The notes below the pieces were generated by a model. It worked only from the letters and a program-made list of their open reading frames with translations. It had not been told where the DNA came from and made no database searches. The translations under genes and the position numbers were made by a program. Positions 15,667 through 24,773 of a DNA stretch of 64,000 nucleotides are shown one piece after another. The stretch comes from Eggerthella sp. YY7918 (lineage in GTDB: Bacteria > Actinomycetota > Coriobacteriia > Coriobacteriales > Eggerthellaceae), in assembly GCF_000270285.1 (NCBI RefSeq), contig NC_015738.1, positions 2,914,001-2,978,000 on the forward strand. Reading direction: 5' to 3'. Each line of letters starts with the position of its first letter. Within the stretch, counting starts at the first letter, position 1.

Positions 15667-16618
15667 CGTGGCGTGCCTTATCGTATTCTTCTTTGAACGC
15701 TGCGAACATATTCTTTTTCGGAGCGGGCTTTTTGGCGGGCTTCTTCGCTGCCCCAGTACTTTTTGCGGGTGTTTGCGCAGAGCCGCCTGTCTTTTCAATG
15801 GCCTCGCTCTTCACGGGTTTCGGGCCACGCGCCTTGTCGTACTCCTCTTTGAAGTCCGAGAACATAGTCTTCGATTTAGAAATTTGTCTTCCGGTGGCGT
15901 ACGCGCCTTTGTTGACCACCTCACCCGTTTTCTTTGCAGCCTCGCTCACGACAGGCTTGGCTTTGTCGACCGTTGTCTGCACTTTATCAACGGCAATAGC
16001 GGTGGCAGCGCCCGCCTTCTCGGCCACGCCGCCTTCCGCGGCAATCTGCTTTACTTCGTCGGCAACAAGAATTGCCCCGAGTACGGCATGCTCTTCCTGC
16101 GCGCCCTCTGCTCCGGTTTGCGCAAGCGCCACGCCCATGCCACGACGAAAGCCCTTGATAAGGTTGGCCGGAATGGTCCGTTTGCCCAGAAGCGCATTCG
16201 CCGTCGCACCCGAATCGGTGTCAAAGGAATCTATGGCGCCCGTAAGGCGGTTGAACGTGACGTTGCCGACGGTGCCGAATACCTGACCGTCCTCGGTCAT
16301 AACCGGCAGACCTATCCACAGCACACAGGAATCCCAGTCGACGCCGAGTGCCTTGCAGGCTGCACGGTCGGTTGCTTCCGGCACATCGCGAATCACGATG
16401 CGTCCATCCACCAGGTCATATCCTTCGATGGAAACAAATTTGTCCTTGCGACGGAACATCCACAGCAAATCGGGACGCTTCACAATAAAGCCGACACAGC
16501 GCTTTTCTTTCGGATGAAAAACAAAGCGTCGCACTTTTCCGATACGCTTCGTACCGGTTTTGCCGCCAAGAACACGAACCCCCGTGAGCTCGTTGGTGGT
16601 AATAAGTTTGCTAGCCAT
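15656..16618 (-). CDS. PRC-barrel domain protein with repeated C-terminal motif
   Basis: A 320-residue protein with a PRC-barrel-like N-terminal region (SKLITTNELTGVRVLGGKTGTKRIGKVRRFVFHP, and a second DGQVFGTVGNVTF half), an Ala-rich helical middle, and a Lys/Ala/Pro tail. The 14-residue motif MFSDFKEEYDKARG recurs as MFAAFKEEYDKARH at the very end, like a repeated docking peptide. The ATG at 16618 follows AGAAGG. It is coupled to the TVP38 gene, and the YtxH-type gene lies upstream, so the cluster looks like an envelope-stress unit. Function is not known. Confidence 0.82.
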   Translation of the reverse strand: MASKLITTNELTGVRVLGGKTGTKRIGKVRRFVFHPKEKRCVGFIVKRPDLLWMFRRKDKFVSIEGYDLVDGRIVIRDVPEATDRAACKALGVDWDSCVLWIGLPVMTEDGQVFGTVGNVTFNRLTGAIDSFDTDSGATANALLGKRTIPANLIKGFRRGMGVALAQTGAEGAQEEHAVLGAILVADEVKQIAAEGGVAEKAGAATAIAVDKVQTTVDKAKPVVSEAAKKTGEVVNKGAYATGRQISKSKTMFSDFKEEYDKARGPKPVKSEAIEKTGGSAQTPAKSTGAAKKPAKKPAPKKNMFAAFKEEYDKARHDDQ

Positions 16619-16696
16619 AACCTTCTTCTCCGCAACGATGCGACAATACGACACCCAGCCGCATCCCCCGATGCTTCTCTCGCTGTTAGTGTGCTA

Positions 16697-16740
16697 CTAA
16701 AACGGCGTGCGCTCCGGCTTACTCATCAGTGCGCACGCCG
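16697..16740 (-). terminator. Intrinsic terminator after the YtxH-type gene
   Basis: CGGCGTGCGC (16703-16712) pairs perfectly with GCGCACGCCG (16731-16740). On the minus strand the hairpin is followed by TTTTAGTAG. Confidence 0.85.
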
Positions 16741-16768
16741 CTTTGTTCTTTGTAGTTGATCGATTCTG

Positions 16769-17278
16769 CTACTTGGCTTGATCGTCGCCGGAAATCTTTT
16801 CCGCGACATCTTCAGCTTTGTCCTTGGCGGAATCAGCAGCATTCTGTACCGCATCGGCCGCAACAGGAATGGTGTCGCTTACGGCATCATGAGCGGCTTC
16901 GGCATTCTGCGCCACCTGTGAAGCGATACGCTGACGCGCCGCTTCAATCTTGTCGCGCAGCTCGTCGTTTTTCTGAGAAAATGCGGGCTTGATGTTGTCG
17001 GCAGCCTCCTGCACGCGTGCCGTCGCCTGGCCATAAATCTCTTGACCCTTGGCGGTCACGTCCTGCATAACTTCCTGACCACGAGCGGCGGCTTCCTGAT
17101 ACGCCTGCTGCACATTGGCACCTGCCTGAGAACCCAGCTCCTGAGCCTCTCCCCAGACTTCGTTTACCTTTTCCGTAACCATAGCGCGTGTTTCATGACC
17201 AGACCGGGGAGCATACAGCAGCGCAATCACAGCACCAGCCAGTCCACCAGCCAAAAAAGCTCCAAATTTATTACCCAT
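16769..17278 (-). CDS. YtxH domain-containing protein
   Basis: A 169-residue protein starting with the YtxH/gas-vesicle-like signature (FGAFLAGGLAGAVIALLYAPRSGHETRAMV): a short glycine-rich membrane segment followed by a long amphipathic Ala/Gln/Glu-rich helix resembling LEA-type or apolipoprotein-like stress proteins. YtxH is a general-stress protein in Bacillus. AAAGGAGG precedes the ATG at 17278, and a perfect -10 TATAAT lies 36 bp upstream. Followed by a strong terminator, so transcribed on its own. Confidence 0.88.
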   Translation of the reverse strand: MGNKFGAFLAGGLAGAVIALLYAPRSGHETRAMVTEKVNEVWGEAQELGSQAGANVQQAYQEAAARGQEVMQDVTAKGQEIYGQATARVQEAADNIKPAFSQKNDELRDKIEAARQRIASQVAQNAEAAHDAVSDTIPVAADAVQNAADSAKDKAEDVAEKISGDDQAK

Positions 17279-17313
17279 GACGGCCTCCTTTAGGACGTTT
17301 GTCAGTAAATTCC

Positions 17314-17319
17314 ATTATA
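17314..17319 (-). promoter_or_regulatory. -10 element of the YtxH-type gene
   Basis: TATAAT on the minus strand at 17319-17314, with AAAGGAGG and the start codon about 30 bp downstream. No clear -35 hexamer. Confidence 0.6.
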
Positions 17320-17418
17320 GGCACACGCAAGCGCCCCCGCGAGGGAAAACATGAGTGCTCTAGAAATTGGTTGACGTTTCGTTGCTGTTTCTTTAGACGT
17401 CGAAACGACTCTTCGTTG

Positions 17419-18408
17419 CTAGGCGTACTGGCTGACCAATTCATTCAGAACGCCGGACAGCGAAAGACCCGCAGCCGCACACGCCGTCGGGAACAACGAG
17501 GTTTCTGCCATACCGGGAGACACGTTCACTTCGAACACGCGCGCCTGCGCGCCGTCCCAAATGAGGTCGATACGCGCGAGGTCGCGAATATTGTAGGCGC
17601 GATATACCTCAAGTGCAGCGCGTTCGATTTCGGCACGGATAGCCTGCGCGTCGGCCTCTTCGGGCGCGAGCGAAGCGTTGCGCACGGGCGCAAAATACTC
17701 GACAGCACCAGGCGTCATACGCGCCTCGGTGTCGTACATGCCGCTTTTCGCCACAATCTCGACCGGCGGCAGCGCATAGGCATCCCACCCGGTTCCGAGC
17801 ACCGACACGGCCATTTCCACGCCGTCGATCCACTGCTCAATGACAACGGCTTCGTCAAACGAAAGCGCGTCAAGAATGGCCTCGCCCAGCTGGTCGACGG
17901 AGTCCACGCGATGCACGCCCATGGCAGAACCTCCGTGCGCCGGCTTTACGCACACGGGATACCCGCCGATCACGCGCTCTTCCACCAAGTCGAGCGCTGT
18001 CGCGGCGCCCATGTCTTTGAATGCATCGCGCGCGATGTAAAGGCCCTGCGGCCAGTATGCGATAGGCGCGTCGCCGGTGATGGCGCGATAGGCGGCCATC
18101 TCGGAGTGCATGGAGTCCTTATTCCAAGCACGTTGACACACGCTGGAAGGCGACCCGACGAAGGGGATGTCGACGAATTCAAGCAGGCTTTGGATGGTGC
18201 CGTCCTCGCCATGCTTGCCATGCAGGGCGCTGTAGCACACATCCGGGCGCTCGCTGCGCAGCGTGGGAACAAGGTCGCTCGTGGTATCAAGCGGCACGAC
18301 CTTGTGGCCGGCTTCCTCAAGTGCCGCACACACGTTCTTGCCGCTGGCCAGCGAAAACTCACGCTCAAACGAAGCGCCGCCCATCAGAACTGCAACTTTC
18401 AGGCCCAT
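17419..18408 (-). CDS. ddl: D-alanine--D-alanine ligase
   Basis: ATP-grasp ligase that makes the D-Ala-D-Ala dipeptide for peptidoglycan. The 329-residue protein has the expected layout: N-terminal Rossmann-like domain (VAVLMGGASFEREFSLASG), CYSALHGKHGEDGTIQ, the ATP-grasp core (YPVCVKPAHGGSAMGV) and the metal-binding end (ARIDLIWDGAQARVFEVNVSPGM). ATG at 18408 has AAAGGAAA upstream and aligns with the usual family start. It is last in a probable leftward operon that begins at serS. Confidence 0.95.
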   Translation of the reverse strand: MGLKVAVLMGGASFEREFSLASGKNVCAALEEAGHKVVPLDTTSDLVPTLRSERPDVCYSALHGKHGEDGTIQSLLEFVDIPFVGSPSSVCQRAWNKDSMHSEMAAYRAITGDAPIAYWPQGLYIARDAFKDMGAATALDLVEERVIGGYPVCVKPAHGGSAMGVHRVDSVDQLGEAILDALSFDEAVVIEQWIDGVEMAVSVLGTGWDAYALPPVEIVAKSGMYDTEARMTPGAVEYFAPVRNASLAPEEADAQAIRAEIERAALEVYRAYNIRDLARIDLIWDGAQARVFEVNVSPGMAETSLFPTACAAAGLSLSGVLNELVSQYA

Positions 18409-18460
18409 GTGGTTTCCTTTCAACTTGCTCCTCCGGCGACACATTGGCTGGCGCCGCGCG

Positions 18461-18488
18461 GGATCCTTCGACTACGCTCAGGATGACA
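18461..18488. repeat. Short palindromic intergenic repeat
   Basis: GGATCCTTCGACTACGCTCA-GGATGAC has ATCCT/AGGAT arms. Sequences of this form recur in intergenic DNA of many bacteria, which I recall rather than can check; only one copy is seen in this window, between the aminotransferase and ddl. Confidence 0.4.
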
Positions 18489-18495
18489 ACGGGGC

Positions 18496-19782
18496 TTACT
18501 CTTTTCGTTCGCAAGCCGACGGAACCGGTAGAGCGCCTGCCTCGATGAATGCCCGATACAGCTCCAAGCGGTCGTTGATAACAGAGGCCAGGCGCCGAAT
18601 GGCTTCAGTAATATTTTCAGGGGTTTCATAGCTAAAATTGATGCGCATAGAGTTCTTCCCTGTTTTGCCGTCGGGGAAGAAACTATCGCCCGGCACGTAG
18701 GTAACCCCCGCCTCGAGCGCTTCACTCAGCATAGATCCTGTATCGAAATACTCTGGCAGCGTTACCCACACGAAGAATCCGCCTTCGGGATGCGTCCACG
18801 ATGCCTCGGAGGGGAAATACTCGTCAAGCGCCGCCAACATCGCGTCGCGTCGAATACGATAAGTGTTTACAAATTTCTGCAAAGTGCGCTGCCACGCGGT
18901 GTCGGTAAAGTAATGCTCCACCACCACCTGATCAAACGAGCTGCCGCACAAATCGGTTCCCTGTTTTACCAGGTTGACCTTCGCCAGCACTTCCCTCGGG
19001 GCGGCAATCCAACCCGTGCGCAACCCCGGTGCGAACACCTTCGAAATAGTTCCCAGATACACCACGTCATCCGACAGCGCCTTCAGGGGCAACACATGCC
19101 CTCCGTCATAGCGCAAGCGACCATAGGGGTCGTCTTCCACAACCACGAAGTTATATTCGCGGGAAAGCTCCAGCAAACGCTTCCGTCGTGGAGGCGACAT
19201 GGTTACACCGCCCGGGTTCTGGAAGTTGGGAATGGTGTAGAGAAATTTGAGGCGCGGATTGTTTTTGCCGATGCGCTCAAGTTCTGCCTCAAGCAGATCC
19301 ATGCGCATGCCTTCATCGTCAAACGCAACGCAGCGCACCTCAGGCTCGTAGGCGCTAAATGCCTGGAGCGCCGTCAGATACGTAGGCCCTTCAACGATTA
19401 CGATATCTCCGGGGTCAAGAAAAACCTTGCCCAGCAAGTCAAGCGCTTCCTGCGCCCCTGATGTGATCAGCACATTTTCGGGTTTCGTGCGTATGCCGCT
19501 ATCGCGCATAAGATCGCAAAGCACCTGCTTGGTTTGTACGCGACCATCAGTAGAGCCATATTGCAGCGCAACGGCACGCTCGTCTTCACAGGCGGCGCGC
19601 ACCGCTTTCTTAATGGCGTTTGCGGGCAGCAGCGACACGTCCGGCATGCCGCCCGAAAGCGAAATAACATCCGGGCGCGTTGCAGCAGCAAACAGATCGC
19701 GAACTGCAGACGAGCGCATTTTTACAACGCGCTTTGCGACCTTATTGCCCAAACGGTCAAATGTCAGGTGAGCTGAAGTCAT
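18496..19782 (-). CDS. PLP-dependent aminotransferase, class I/II
   Basis: A 428-residue fold-type I aminotransferase similar to LysN/2-aminoadipate aminotransferases and to the catalytic half of MocR regulators: VISLSGGMPDVSLLP, YGSTDGR, LITSGAQEALDLLGKVFLDPGD, IPNFQNPGGVTMSPPRRKRLLEL, EDDPYGRLRY, and the PLP lysine in YLGTISKVFAPGLRTGW. No N-terminal DNA-binding domain. Substrate cannot be fixed; branched or aromatic amino acids or 2-aminoadipate are typical. It lies 4 bp after the upstream 142-residue gene and upstream of ddl. Confidence 0.9.
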   Translation of the reverse strand: MTSAHLTFDRLGNKVAKRVVKMRSSAVRDLFAAATRPDVISLSGGMPDVSLLPANAIKKAVRAACEDERAVALQYGSTDGRVQTKQVLCDLMRDSGIRTKPENVLITSGAQEALDLLGKVFLDPGDIVIVEGPTYLTALQAFSAYEPEVRCVAFDDEGMRMDLLEAELERIGKNNPRLKFLYTIPNFQNPGGVTMSPPRRKRLLELSREYNFVVVEDDPYGRLRYDGGHVLPLKALSDDVVYLGTISKVFAPGLRTGWIAAPREVLAKVNLVKQGTDLCGSSFDQVVVEHYFTDTAWQRTLQKFVNTYRIRRDAMLAALDEYFPSEASWTHPEGGFFVWVTLPEYFDTGSMLSEALEAGVTYVPGDSFFPDGKTGKNSMRINFSYETPENITEAIRRLASVINDRLELYRAFIEAGALPVPSACERKE

Positions 19783-19786
19783 GCGG

Positions 19787-20215
19787 TCAGGGTACCACCG
19801 TCTCGTTCAGAAAACGCGTCGCATCGCGAAAAGCTCGCAAAGCAACCAAATCATCGGTGAAACTCACTTCGATACGGGCTCGGCCCGCCTTCTCGTCGAT
19901 CCATTCAGTGGTTCCCGTAAACACAAGATCGCTCGAAACAGCGGGGTTTTCGGCGGCAGCGCTCGTTTGGATACTGATGACCAGGTGTTCTAACACATGA
20001 GGCAGCGACGTATGGTCGATAACCGCCCCAAACGTATCGCCTTCGTCATTAACGCAAGCATGCCGCACGATATCGGGAAAGGCCTCCCGAATGCGTTTTG
20101 CAAGCGCCGGCGTGGTGTGGCGAGCCGCCCCCGGCGCAATCGCAACCTCGCACACAAGACGATCGGCGCGCACGGTAAGTTGCTCGATGATAATTACCTT
20201 GCTAGCGGTGCTCAT
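19787..20215 (-). CDS. Conserved hypothetical protein
   Basis: A 142-residue soluble protein. The middle (LAKRIREAFPDIVRHACVNDEGDTFGAVIDHTSLPHVLEHLVISIQTSA) faintly recalls the small N-terminal region of cyanophycin-synthetase-type proteins, but this is too weak to name it. Its ATG overlaps the upstream gene's stop (ATGA), and the aminotransferase starts 4 bp downstream, so it is within a tight operon (serS side to ddl). Confidence 0.72.
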   Translation of the reverse strand: MSTASKVIIIEQLTVRADRLVCEVAIAPGAARHTTPALAKRIREAFPDIVRHACVNDEGDTFGAVIDHTSLPHVLEHLVISIQTSAAAENPAVSSDLVFTGTTEWIDEKAGRARIEVSFTDDLVALRAFRDATRFLNETVVP

Positions 20216-21015
20216 GCGGGAACATCATTCACGTCTAACACATCACCCGGAGTTGCCGGAACCCCGGGATCTGCATCGCCCTGTGCGTTTCCTTCTTCTG
20301 AGCCTTCGGGAGGCTGCTCGTTGGCAGGAGGAACGTTGCTTGGCGCAGCGGCGTTCCCCCCAGAAGCAACCGCCTCTTTGCTGGGAGTTGCCGCAGTATT
20401 GTGCGACAAACGATGAAGCACGGTTGTGGTTTCGCCGGCAACAGGGTCATTGGCCGACGCACCCTGCACCAAAGCGCCCAGATAATCAAATGCTCTCGCA
20501 ATGTCGTCTCCAAGCGTAGACCACCAGGTGGGATTTCCGCCCTCTTCAATGATAAGTTGCGTCCGATCGGGTGAAAAATAGTAGCGCGCCGATCCTTCCA
20601 TGCCGCCGAAAGAAAACGCAATGGTTTTTGCACCCGCATCAAGCGTGTACTCATATGAAACATCGCTGGTCAGCTTGATGGTATGACTATCAATGACAAT
20701 GGAGGAGGTAGTTTCGCCCACCTGCCATTCTCCTTGGATCTCGGCTGCGTCGTCATAGCGCAGCCAGCGATCCCACGAAAAGGCCGCCACCACCACAACT
20801 ACCACTGCGCAGAGGATCGACACCACCACTAGGGGCCAACGACGACGATGCGCGTGTTGCTTGGAACGCACTTCTTCAGCAGAAGGGCGCGCGGAAGCTG
20901 CCTGTTTGGTAGTGGTGCGTTTGCGCGATGTCGGTTGTTGCACTGACGTGTTGGTCGACGCATGAGCCGACGTAACCTTCTTCGCTCCTTTTACATTCTT
21001 GCGTTTTGTTGCCAC
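20212..21015 (-). CDS. Single-pass membrane protein with extracytoplasmic domain
   Basis: A 267-residue protein: Lys/Arg/Thr-rich cytoplasmic N-terminus (about 1-60), one membrane helix (WPLVVVSILCAVVVVVVAAFSW, about 61-82), a small beta-rich outer domain (IQGEWQVGETTSSIVIDSHTIKLTSD...YYFSPDRTQLII) and a disordered Pro/Asn/Glu-rich tail. The outer domain looks like the lipocalin-type small domains of secreted proteins but I cannot assign it. Operon: 30 bp after serS and overlapping the next gene by 4 bp. Confidence 0.75.
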   Translation of the reverse strand: MATKRKNVKGAKKVTSAHASTNTSVQQPTSRKRTTTKQAASARPSAEEVRSKQHAHRRRWPLVVVSILCAVVVVVVAAFSWDRWLRYDDAAEIQGEWQVGETTSSIVIDSHTIKLTSDVSYEYTLDAGAKTIAFSFGGMEGSARYYFSPDRTQLIIEEGGNPTWWSTLGDDIARAFDYLGALVQGASANDPVAGETTTVLHRLSHNTAATPSKEAVASGGNAAAPSNVPPANEQPPEGSEEGNAQGDADPGVPATPGDVLDVNDVPA

Positions 21016-21045
21016 GGATGTCTGTGCCTTGTCTCGAACGCCCGA

Positions 21046-22335
21046 CTATTCCGGCGCGATGACCTCGACGCCGCCCATGTAGGGCACCAGCACATCGGGC
21101 ACCTTGATGGAGCCATCGGCCTGCTGGTAGTTCTCGATGATGGCGGCCATCGTGCGACCCACGGCCAAACCCGAGCCGTTGAGCGTGTGCACGTAGCGCG
21201 AACCCTTGAAGTTGGCCGGGTCGCGGTACTTGATGCTGGCGCGGCGCGCCTGGAAATCGGTGCAGTTGGAGCAGGACGAAATCTCCTTGTAGCCGTTGTA
21301 GCTGGGCAGCCACACCTCCAGGTCGTAGGTTTTGGCAGCCGAGAACCCAATGTCGCCCGTGCAAAGCGAAATCACGCGATACGGCAGGCCCAGAAGCTGC
21401 AGAATGTTCTCGGCGTCTTCCACCATGGCCTCAAGATCGGCGTAGCTTTCCTCTGGCTTGGCGTACTTCACCATTTCCACCTTGTCGAACTGGTGCACGC
21501 GAATGAGCCCGCGCGTGTCGCGGCCCGCGCTGCCGGCTTCTTCGCGGAAACAGGGCGTGAACGCGCAATACTTAAGCGGCAGCTGATCGGCGTCGAGCAC
21601 TTCGCCCGCGTGGATGTTCGTGAGCTGCACCTCAGCCGTGGGGATGAGGTAGAGGCCCTCCGTGGTGTGGAACAGGTCTTCCTCGAACTTCGGCAGCTGG
21701 CCTGTGCCGGTGAGCGTCTCGGCGTTGGCCATGGCCGGGCACCACCACTCTTTGTAGCCGCGAGAGGTGTGCGTGTCAGCCATGAAGTTGATGAGTGCGC
21801 GCTCCAGGCGAGCACCCAGGCCGCCCAACAGGATGAAGCGGCTCGCAGCCAGCTTCACGGCGCGCTCGAAGTCGATGATGCCCAGTTCAGGCCCCAGGTC
21901 CCAGTGAGGCTTCATCTCAATGCCCTCGGCGGCGAAGTCGCGCGGCGTGCCCCAGCGGCGCACCTCGGGGTTGTCGTTCTCGTCGGCGCCCACGGGGGTG
22001 GTGTCGGCCGGCATGTTGGGCGTGCGCAGCAGCAGGTCGCGCAGTTCGGCATCGGCGGCTTCGCGCTGGGCACCGATGGCGGCAATCTCGTCGTTGATGG
22101 CGCGGACGCGTTCCTTGGCGGCCTCGGCTTCGTCCTTCTGGCCTGCGGCCATCATCTGGCCGATAGACTTCGACGTGGCGTTGCGCTCAGCCTGCAGCGC
22201 CTCTTCTTTCGCAATAGCGGCGCGGCGTGTGTCATCCAGCTGAGAGAAGCGCGACGCATCCCATGAAGCGTTGCGGTTCTTCATCGCCTCAGCGACGGCT
22301 TCAAGGTTCTCGCGGACAAATTTAATGTCGAGCAT
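21046..22335 (-). CDS. serS: Serine--tRNA ligase
   Basis: Class II aminoacyl-tRNA synthetase charging tRNA-Ser. The 429-residue protein starts [21 protein letters not shown], has the N-terminal coiled-coil arm (about 25-105), motif 2 (FRxE as [25 protein letters not shown]) and motif 3 ([18 protein letters not shown]). Full length for the family. It is the first gene of the leftward serS-to-ddl group; no T-box leader is visible in the 56 bp upstream. Confidence 0.97.
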   Translation of the reverse strand: MLDIKFVRENLEAVAEAMKNRNASWDASRFSQLDDTRRAAIAKEEALQAERNATSKSIGQMMAAGQKDEAEAAKERVRAINDEIAAIGAQREAADAELRDLLLRTPNMPADTTPVGADENDNPEVRRWGTPRDFAAEGIEMKPHWDLGPELGIIDFERAVKLAASRFILLGGLGARLERALINFMADTHTSRGYKEWWCPAMANAETLTGTGQLPKFEEDLFHTTEGLYLIPTAEVQLTNIHAGEVLDADQLPLKYCAFTPCFREEAGSAGRDTRGLIRVHQFDKVEMVKYAKPEESYADLEAMVEDAENILQLLGLPYRVISLCTGDIGFSAAKTYDLEVWLPSYNGYKEISSCSNCTDFQARRASIKYRDPANFKGSRYVHTLNGSGLAVGRTMAAIIENYQQADGSIKVPDVLVPYMGGVEVIAPE

Positions 22336-22391
22336 AGTGCGCTCCTTCTCGGATCGGTTTTCTTAATCGCCCCAGTATAGCGCAGGACAGA

Positions 22392-23699
22392 TCAGCCGTC
22401 CCCGTCCTCTTGGCGTTTACGCACAAGACGTTCGATAGTAATCAATACGCGACGCATATCGATGGGTTTTGACAGATGGGCATTCATGCCACTTGAGAGC
22501 GAAGCATTAACATCTTCTAGAAAGGCATTCGCCGACATGGCGATAATCGGCACGGTTGATGCGTCGTCGCGATCGAGCGCACGAATATGTCGCGTTGCCT
22601 CGTAGCCGTCGAGAACCGGCATCTGTACGTCCATGAGGATAACATCGTAAAAGCCCGCGGCAGTCGCCTCGAACATGGTACAAGCTTCCTGACCGTCGCT
22701 TGCGCGGTCGACTATCAGCCCGGCCTCCGAAAGCAATTCGCACGTTATTTCGGCATTGAGATCGTTGTCTTCGACAACAAGCGCGTGCAGTCCCTCAAGA
22801 TCACCCCGGTCGAGCGCCCGCTTCGAAGGAGTACCGGAGACGGGAGATGTAAGGTCCGAGCCGCCCTCGGCGGTATTCGCCTTGTTGCTGCAGGAATCAT
22901 CTCCTTGTCTTATCTCAACCTCGGCAAATATTCCTTCCTCTTCCTCAAGGACCTTGCGTTCGGCCTCGAAAGCTATGCGCACATTTAATGACACCCTAAA
23001 CTTTGTCCCGCAATTGGGCGCGGAATCAACCTCAACATCTCCTCCCATCAGCGTGATGATGTTTTTCACGATAGACATGCCCAGCCCCGTGCCTTGCTCG
23101 TGTGAACGTCCTTCCATCGTAAAGGGCTCGAAAAGATGATCGAGAAATTCACGCGACATGCCAATGCCGTCATCGACAACTTCGAAGACAATCTGACGAT
23201 ACCCCATGGCGGGCCCGTCGAGTACCGTTGTTTCAAACCGAATATGCCCACCCTTAGGGGTATACTTCACGGCGTTCGTCAACAAATTGACCAGCAGCTG
23301 CTTGATGCGCATGGCATCGCCCACAAACACGGCGTCGCCATAGGAAGGAGCGACCACGTTCAGTTCCTGGCCTTTTTGCTCGCTCTGCGGCCGAATGACG
23401 TTCTCCACGTACAGAATCATGCGATTCAAACGGAACGGCTCGCTTGCAAGCGTCATGTTTCCGCTTTCGATCTTCGAAATATCCAGCACATCGTTGATAA
23501 GGCTGAGCAGATGATCGGATGCTGCGCCAAGCTTGTTCAGCGTCTCCCTCGTCTTTTCTGCGTCATCAATCGACTTGAGCGCAATTTGCTGCATGCCAAT
23601 AATTACATTCATCGGCGTACGTATTTCGTGACTCATGCGCGAAAGAAACTTGGATTTTGCATCATTCGCCGCTTCGGCAGCCTGCATGGCATCTTTCAT
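22392..23699 (-). CDS. Hybrid sensor histidine kinase, C-terminal fragment (kinase and receiver)
   Basis: Residues 18-30 contain the HisKA phosphoacceptor SRMSHEIRTPMNV, followed by the HATPase (NLLTNAVKYTPKGG, VVDDGIGMS, GTGLGMSIV) and a C-terminal receiver (LVVEDNDLNAEI, VILMDVQMPVLDG, IIAMSANAF) with the phospho-Asp. This ORF is in the same frame as the upstream fragment at 23733-24323, separated only by one TGA codon and 11 sense codons, and its ATG lacks a ribosome site. It is therefore best read as the second half of one hybrid kinase broken by a nonsense codon. Confidence 0.8.
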   Translation of the reverse strand: MKDAMQAAEAANDAKSKFLSRMSHEIRTPMNVIIGMQQIALKSIDDAEKTRETLNKLGAASDHLLSLINDVLDISKIESGNMTLASEPFRLNRMILYVENVIRPQSEQKGQELNVVAPSYGDAVFVGDAMRIKQLLVNLLTNAVKYTPKGGHIRFETTVLDGPAMGYRQIVFEVVDDGIGMSREFLDHLFEPFTMEGRSHEQGTGLGMSIVKNIITLMGGDVEVDSAPNCGTKFRVSLNVRIAFEAERKVLEEEEGIFAEVEIRQGDDSCSNKANTAEGGSDLTSPVSGTPSKRALDRGDLEGLHALVVEDNDLNAEITCELLSEAGLIVDRASDGQEACTMFEATAAGFYDVILMDVQMPVLDGYEATRHIRALDRDDASTVPIIAMSANAFLEDVNASLSSGMNAHLSKPIDMRRVLITIERLVRKRQEDGDG

Positions 23700-23732
23700 T
23701 GAAAGCTGAATCTTTTTGTCAGAAGTCGCATC

Positions 23733-24323
23733 TCACAAAACAATAAGAAGCTGCCGTTTGCCGTCGAATATTAAGGGTCTGACCGAATACGAAACCCAAC
23801 GTACACCGCCTCTTTCCGCCTCATCGAAGCAGAGTTCTCCCTGTTCGAATTCGCGAATTGCCCCAATTCTAATACGTTCAAAAAGCGCCGCGCCGTCTTT
23901 TGAGAGACCCGTTCTGGAAGCGAGATTATCTCCATGTAGCAGGTCATTCAAACTGTAGCCGTCTATATCAAGAACTTGGGCCACAATGGGAGTAACCATT
24001 CCATTGGAAGGAGCATAAAGATTGACGGCCATATCGATGCTATCTGAAATGGCTTCATAAAGTAGTTTTGCCATGACAATACTCCGTTTGCGCACGCGCC
24101 GCCGACAAAAGAAAATATCCAGCAGCCCCATGACAAAACAAGCAAGCGCAATACTGAGTATAACTAAGAAAACTTTCGTTTCCGACTTCCGTGAATGAAA
24201 CATTTCATCAACTTGATTGATGAGAGAGCAGATTACTGTGCCAAAGACAACCGCTATACAAACAACGGCAGCGAGTAATATAAGTGCATGCCTCCTTTGC
24301 CCTTTCGTATTTTTACCAAACAT
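23733..24323 (-). CDS. Hybrid sensor histidine kinase, N-terminal sensor fragment
   Basis: A 196-residue fragment with two membrane helices (about 11-36 and 49-72) flanking a short extracytoplasmic loop, then a PAS-like domain (LLYEAISDSIDMAVNLYAPSNGMV...VRWVSYSVRPLIFDGKRQLLIVL). It ends at a TGA exactly where the family continues into DATSDKK-IQLS and the HisKA domain. Without the stop the whole protein would be 643 residues (22392-24323). CGA to TGA is a plausible single change. Readthrough or sequencing error are alternatives. Confidence 0.75.
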   Translation of the reverse strand: MFGKNTKGQRRHALILLAAVVCIAVVFGTVICSLINQVDEMFHSRKSETKVFLVILSIALACFVMGLLDIFFCRRRVRKRSIVMAKLLYEAISDSIDMAVNLYAPSNGMVTPIVAQVLDIDGYSLNDLLHGDNLASRTGLSKDGAALFERIRIGAIREFEQGELCFDEAERGGVRWVSYSVRPLIFDGKRQLLIVL

Positions 24324-24509
24324 GAGCAGTGTCCTTCATGCGGATCAATGCGAACCAGTACGAATCCGTTCACTTCTTCCGCGTGTATGAAGAAATGAGA
24401 ATTGCGAAACCATCTCATGCCAGAATCCCTTTGCATAGTATACTCTACTGCGAAATGATAAACTTTCCCTTGGCCCCTGCGGCGATGAAGTGAGAACAAC
24501 GAGGTAATC

Positions 24510-24707
24510 ATGGATTTTGGCGCTCTCTACGATTTTTTGTTTAATACCGTTCCCGGTATTGGATGTTTAGTGGGTATCGGACTGGTAATCAGCCTGATTG
24601 CCTGCGTCATTATGGAACGACGAACACGCAAAACGTTTGTCGACCGCGAAGCAGACGAGGACGACTGGTCGTTCTTCGACGACGATGGCGAAGAGGAAAG
24701 CAAGTAA
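24510..24707 (+). CDS. Small membrane protein upstream of pdxK
   Basis: A 65-residue protein: one hydrophobic segment (about 15-34, GIGCLVGIGLVISLIACVIM), a basic patch (ERRTRKTF) and a strongly acidic tail (DEDDWSFFDDDGEEESK). GAGGT lies 5 bp before the ATG, supporting translation. It starts the rightward pair with the pyridoxal kinase gene 66 bp downstream. Function unknown. Confidence 0.72.
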   Translation: MDFGALYDFLFNTVPGIGCLVGIGLVISLIACVIMERRTRKTFVDREADEDDWSFFDDDGEEESK

Positions 24708-24773
24708 CTTTTCCTCTGCGCATGTGCAATCTGTTTCAGCGTACGTTACCAATCTAGCGAGAAAGAACACATC

